Part shown: positions 6,545-7,410 of the stretch, piece by piece | Layout: each line of letters begins with the position of its first letter | How positions within the stretch are numbered: the stretch's first letter is position 1 | Source of the DNA: Bacteroidota bacterium | GTDB taxonomy: Bacteria > Bacteroidota > Bacteroidia > NS11-12g > UBA955 | Direction: 5' to 3' | DNA length: 7,410 nt | Assembly: GCA_009918425.1 (NCBI GenBank) | Contig: RGEC01000110.1 | Coordinates: 1-7,410, forward strand | Translations under genes and position numbers: made by a program | The notes under the pieces: model-generated | Database searches by the model: none | What the model was told of the DNA's origin: nothing | The model's input: the letters and a program-made list of their open reading frames with translations, nothing else

Positions 6545-6573
6545 AAAAATTAATTCGGCCCGTGTTTTGCAAA
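6545..6573 (-). promoter_or_regulatory. Weak candidate promoter for the ribonuclease-yhhQ-NicO operon
   Basis: On the minus strand, TTTG (6573-6570) and TAATTTTT (6552-6545, one mismatch to TANNTTTG) are 17 bases apart, a bit less than the usual 19-20. They lie about 23 bases before ATG 6521, in the 63-base gap between two divergent genes where a promoter is expected. The match is imperfect. I saw no equally good element for the plus-strand TPR gene. Confidence 0.25.
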
Positions 6574-6584
6574 TATCTGTTAGA

Positions 6585-7349
6585 ATGCGGCTCCCGAACC
6601 ACATACTTTTCACGATTTTAACCACATTCATGCATTGGTACTTTTCTGTGGCGACTGCCCAGACAGCAGAGCAGTGGGTTCAAAAAGGTATACAATCAGA
6701 AAAATCCGGGGATTCAAAAAATGCCCTTGAGTGCTACAGCCAGGCTATCAAGGCAGAACCCGGTCTTCCAACAGCCTGGTATAACAGGGGAGTGGCCAGA
6801 ATTAAACTGAAACAATATAGTCTGGCAGTGGTTGATTTAAACAAATGTATTCTGCTCGACACCGGTTTTCATGAAGCCTACTTCAACAGGGCTCTGGCAC
6901 TATGGCGCACGGGTAATTTGCAGTTTGCCATTACAGACATTACAGGTTACATTATTCACTATCCCGCACATGCTGAAGCTCGTGAAATGCGTTATATGAT
7001 TGCAACAGAAGCTGAAGATTGGGAATTGGCCATAACGGATCTTAAATGGCGGGTAGATCATAAGCTTATTGAGAATGCAGAAACATTGCTGGCAGTATTG
7101 TATGAAAAAGCAGGTAAAACCGATGAGGCGGTTCTTCACATGGAAAAAGCGCTCTCTATAACCCCCGACGACATTATGTTGCGGCTTGATGCAGCTTCTA
7201 TGTTTCAAAGAATCGGAAAATATCAGCGCAGTATGGAATTTCTGAACAGAATTTTGCTTGATGAGCCTGCATCGGAATCTTTATTAACAGAAGTTCAGCA
7301 TTTGAAGGGTTTAACCAAGACACTGCTAATAACGTATTTGATACTATAA
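6585..7349 (+). CDS. Exported TPR-repeat protein, possibly frameshifted at its 3' end
   Basis: From ATG 6585 the product is 254 residues. A signal peptide is clear: MRLPNH, a hydrophobic stretch (7-22) and an A-x-A cleavage site (A23-T24-A25, then Q26), so it is predicted periplasmic. Six tetratricopeptide repeats follow with little interruption: 27-60, 61-94, 95-128, 129-161, 162-195 and 196-229. They show the usual TPR residues, for example AWYNRGVARIKLKQY and AYFNRALALWRTGN. Such domains act as protein-protein scaffolds; no enzymatic part is visible. An in-frame TTG at 6567 would add six residues and spoil the short positively charged n-region, so ATG is preferred. The last 13 residues (LTKTLLITYLIL and the Gly before it) do not look like a TPR. 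The -1 frame, by contrast, is open from 7265 to the window end with a plausible helical, charged sequence, so the true protein may continue beyond the window. Confidence 0.8.
   Translation: MRLPNHILFTILTTFMHWYFSVATAQTAEQWVQKGIQSEKSGDSKNALECYSQAIKAEPGLPTAWYNRGVARIKLKQYSLAVVDLNKCILLDTGFHEAYFNRALALWRTGNLQFAITDITGYIIHYPAHAEAREMRYMIATEAEDWELAITDLKWRVDHKLIENAETLLAVLYEKAGKTDEAVLHMEKALSITPDDIMLRLDAASMFQRIGKYQRSMEFLNRILLDEPASESLLTEVQHLKGLTKTLLITYLIL
7307..7313 (+). other. Possible -1 frameshift site (GGGTTTA heptamer) or location of a frameshift mutation in the TPR gene
   Basis: In the TPR frame the bases read G GGT TTA, the X XXY YYZ form of a -1 slippery heptamer (the same heptamer is used by the yeast L-A virus). 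A -1 slip here would replace the last 12 residues with an open frame that runs at least to 7410. I see no strong downstream hairpin or pseudoknot and no upstream Shine-Dalgarno stimulator, so a plain indel or sequencing error nearby is just as possible. Confidence 0.3.
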
Positions 7350-7410
7350 AAGAAAATGGATTAGTTGATTTCATAAATAAGATTAAATTATTTGAAAAAC
7401 TAAATTCTTC
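7314..7410 (+). CDS. Possible -1 frame continuation of the TPR protein (partial, no start codon, AT-rich)
   Basis: Reading codons from AAC 7313-7315, the frame gives NQDTANNVFDTIKENG, then VDFINKIKLFEK and LNS at the window edge. It is charged, helical-looking and free of stops. Between the previous stop of this frame (TGA 7262-7264) and the end there is no ATG, GTG or TTG, so it cannot start on its own here and would need the upstream frame. The DNA is clearly more AT-rich than the rest of the gene, so part of the openness may be chance and this could instead be non-coding DNA after the gene. Confidence 0.3.

Noticed and set aside
6522..6584. preQ1 riboswitch upstream of the operon that contains yhhQ
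   Set aside because: The 63-base gap shows no compact hairpin with an A-rich tail near a start codon, and the first gene of the operon is a nuclease rather than a queuosine gene.
6522..6602. N-terminal extension of 27 residues on the beta-CASP protein
   Set aside because: The extension is not like a signal peptide or domain, the family starts at MNITFYG, and the longer frame would overlap the start of the divergent TPR gene.

Overview
The window looks like a chromosomal segment of a Bacteroidota bacterium of moderate GC content. Three things suggest this: TANNTTTG-type -7 promoter boxes (best example just upstream of the S1 gene), almost no Shine-Dalgarno sequences except one, and protein families and domain extensions typical of that phylum, such as a ribosomal protein S1 with a C-terminal helix-hairpin-helix tail. 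There are no tRNA or rRNA genes, CRISPR repeats, insertion sequences or phage genes. Most of the content is housekeeping.

Left part, plus strand (1-1437). The window opens in the last 34 codons of a protein ending in a CBS-type domain, probably a bacterial cystathionine beta-synthase-like PLP enzyme. Six bases later begins a helical-backbone metal receptor (BtuF/FepB/TroA fold) that has no signal peptide. Two very small genes follow, each encoding one four-cysteine zinc ribbon. They lie in the same reading frame, separated by one TGA and 45 bases, and align residue for residue, so they look like a tandem duplication.

Centre (1438-3704). A well-formed Bacteroidota promoter and a strong Shine-Dalgarno sequence precede rpsA, which starts with TTG. 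It encodes a 714-residue S1 with six S1 domains, a Lys/Ala-rich linker and an HhH tail. A perfect 12-bp hairpin with poly-A/poly-T flanks then serves as a terminator for both converging transcription units.

Right-centre, minus strand (6521 down to 3705). A probable three-gene operon encodes a metallo-beta-lactamase/beta-CASP ribonuclease-like protein, then a YhhQ/VUT-family queuosine-precursor transporter whose ATG overlaps the previous stop (TAATG), then a NicO/RcnA-like membrane protein with a His-rich loop.

Right end, plus strand (6585-end). Divergent from that operon is an exported TPR protein with six repeats. Its reading frame closes at 7349, but the -1 frame stays open to the window end without any start codon of its own. 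The two frames meet at a GGGTTTA heptamer, so either programmed -1 frameshifting or a simple frameshift mutation or error is possible.

The segment leans towards RNA and translation: S1, a beta-CASP nuclease and a tRNA-queuosine precursor importer. I see no clear evidence of a new multi-gene system. The items most worth following up are the twin zinc ribbons, the Shine-Dalgarno/TTG start and HhH tail of S1, the coupled nuclease-transporter pair, and the possible frameshift in the TPR gene.
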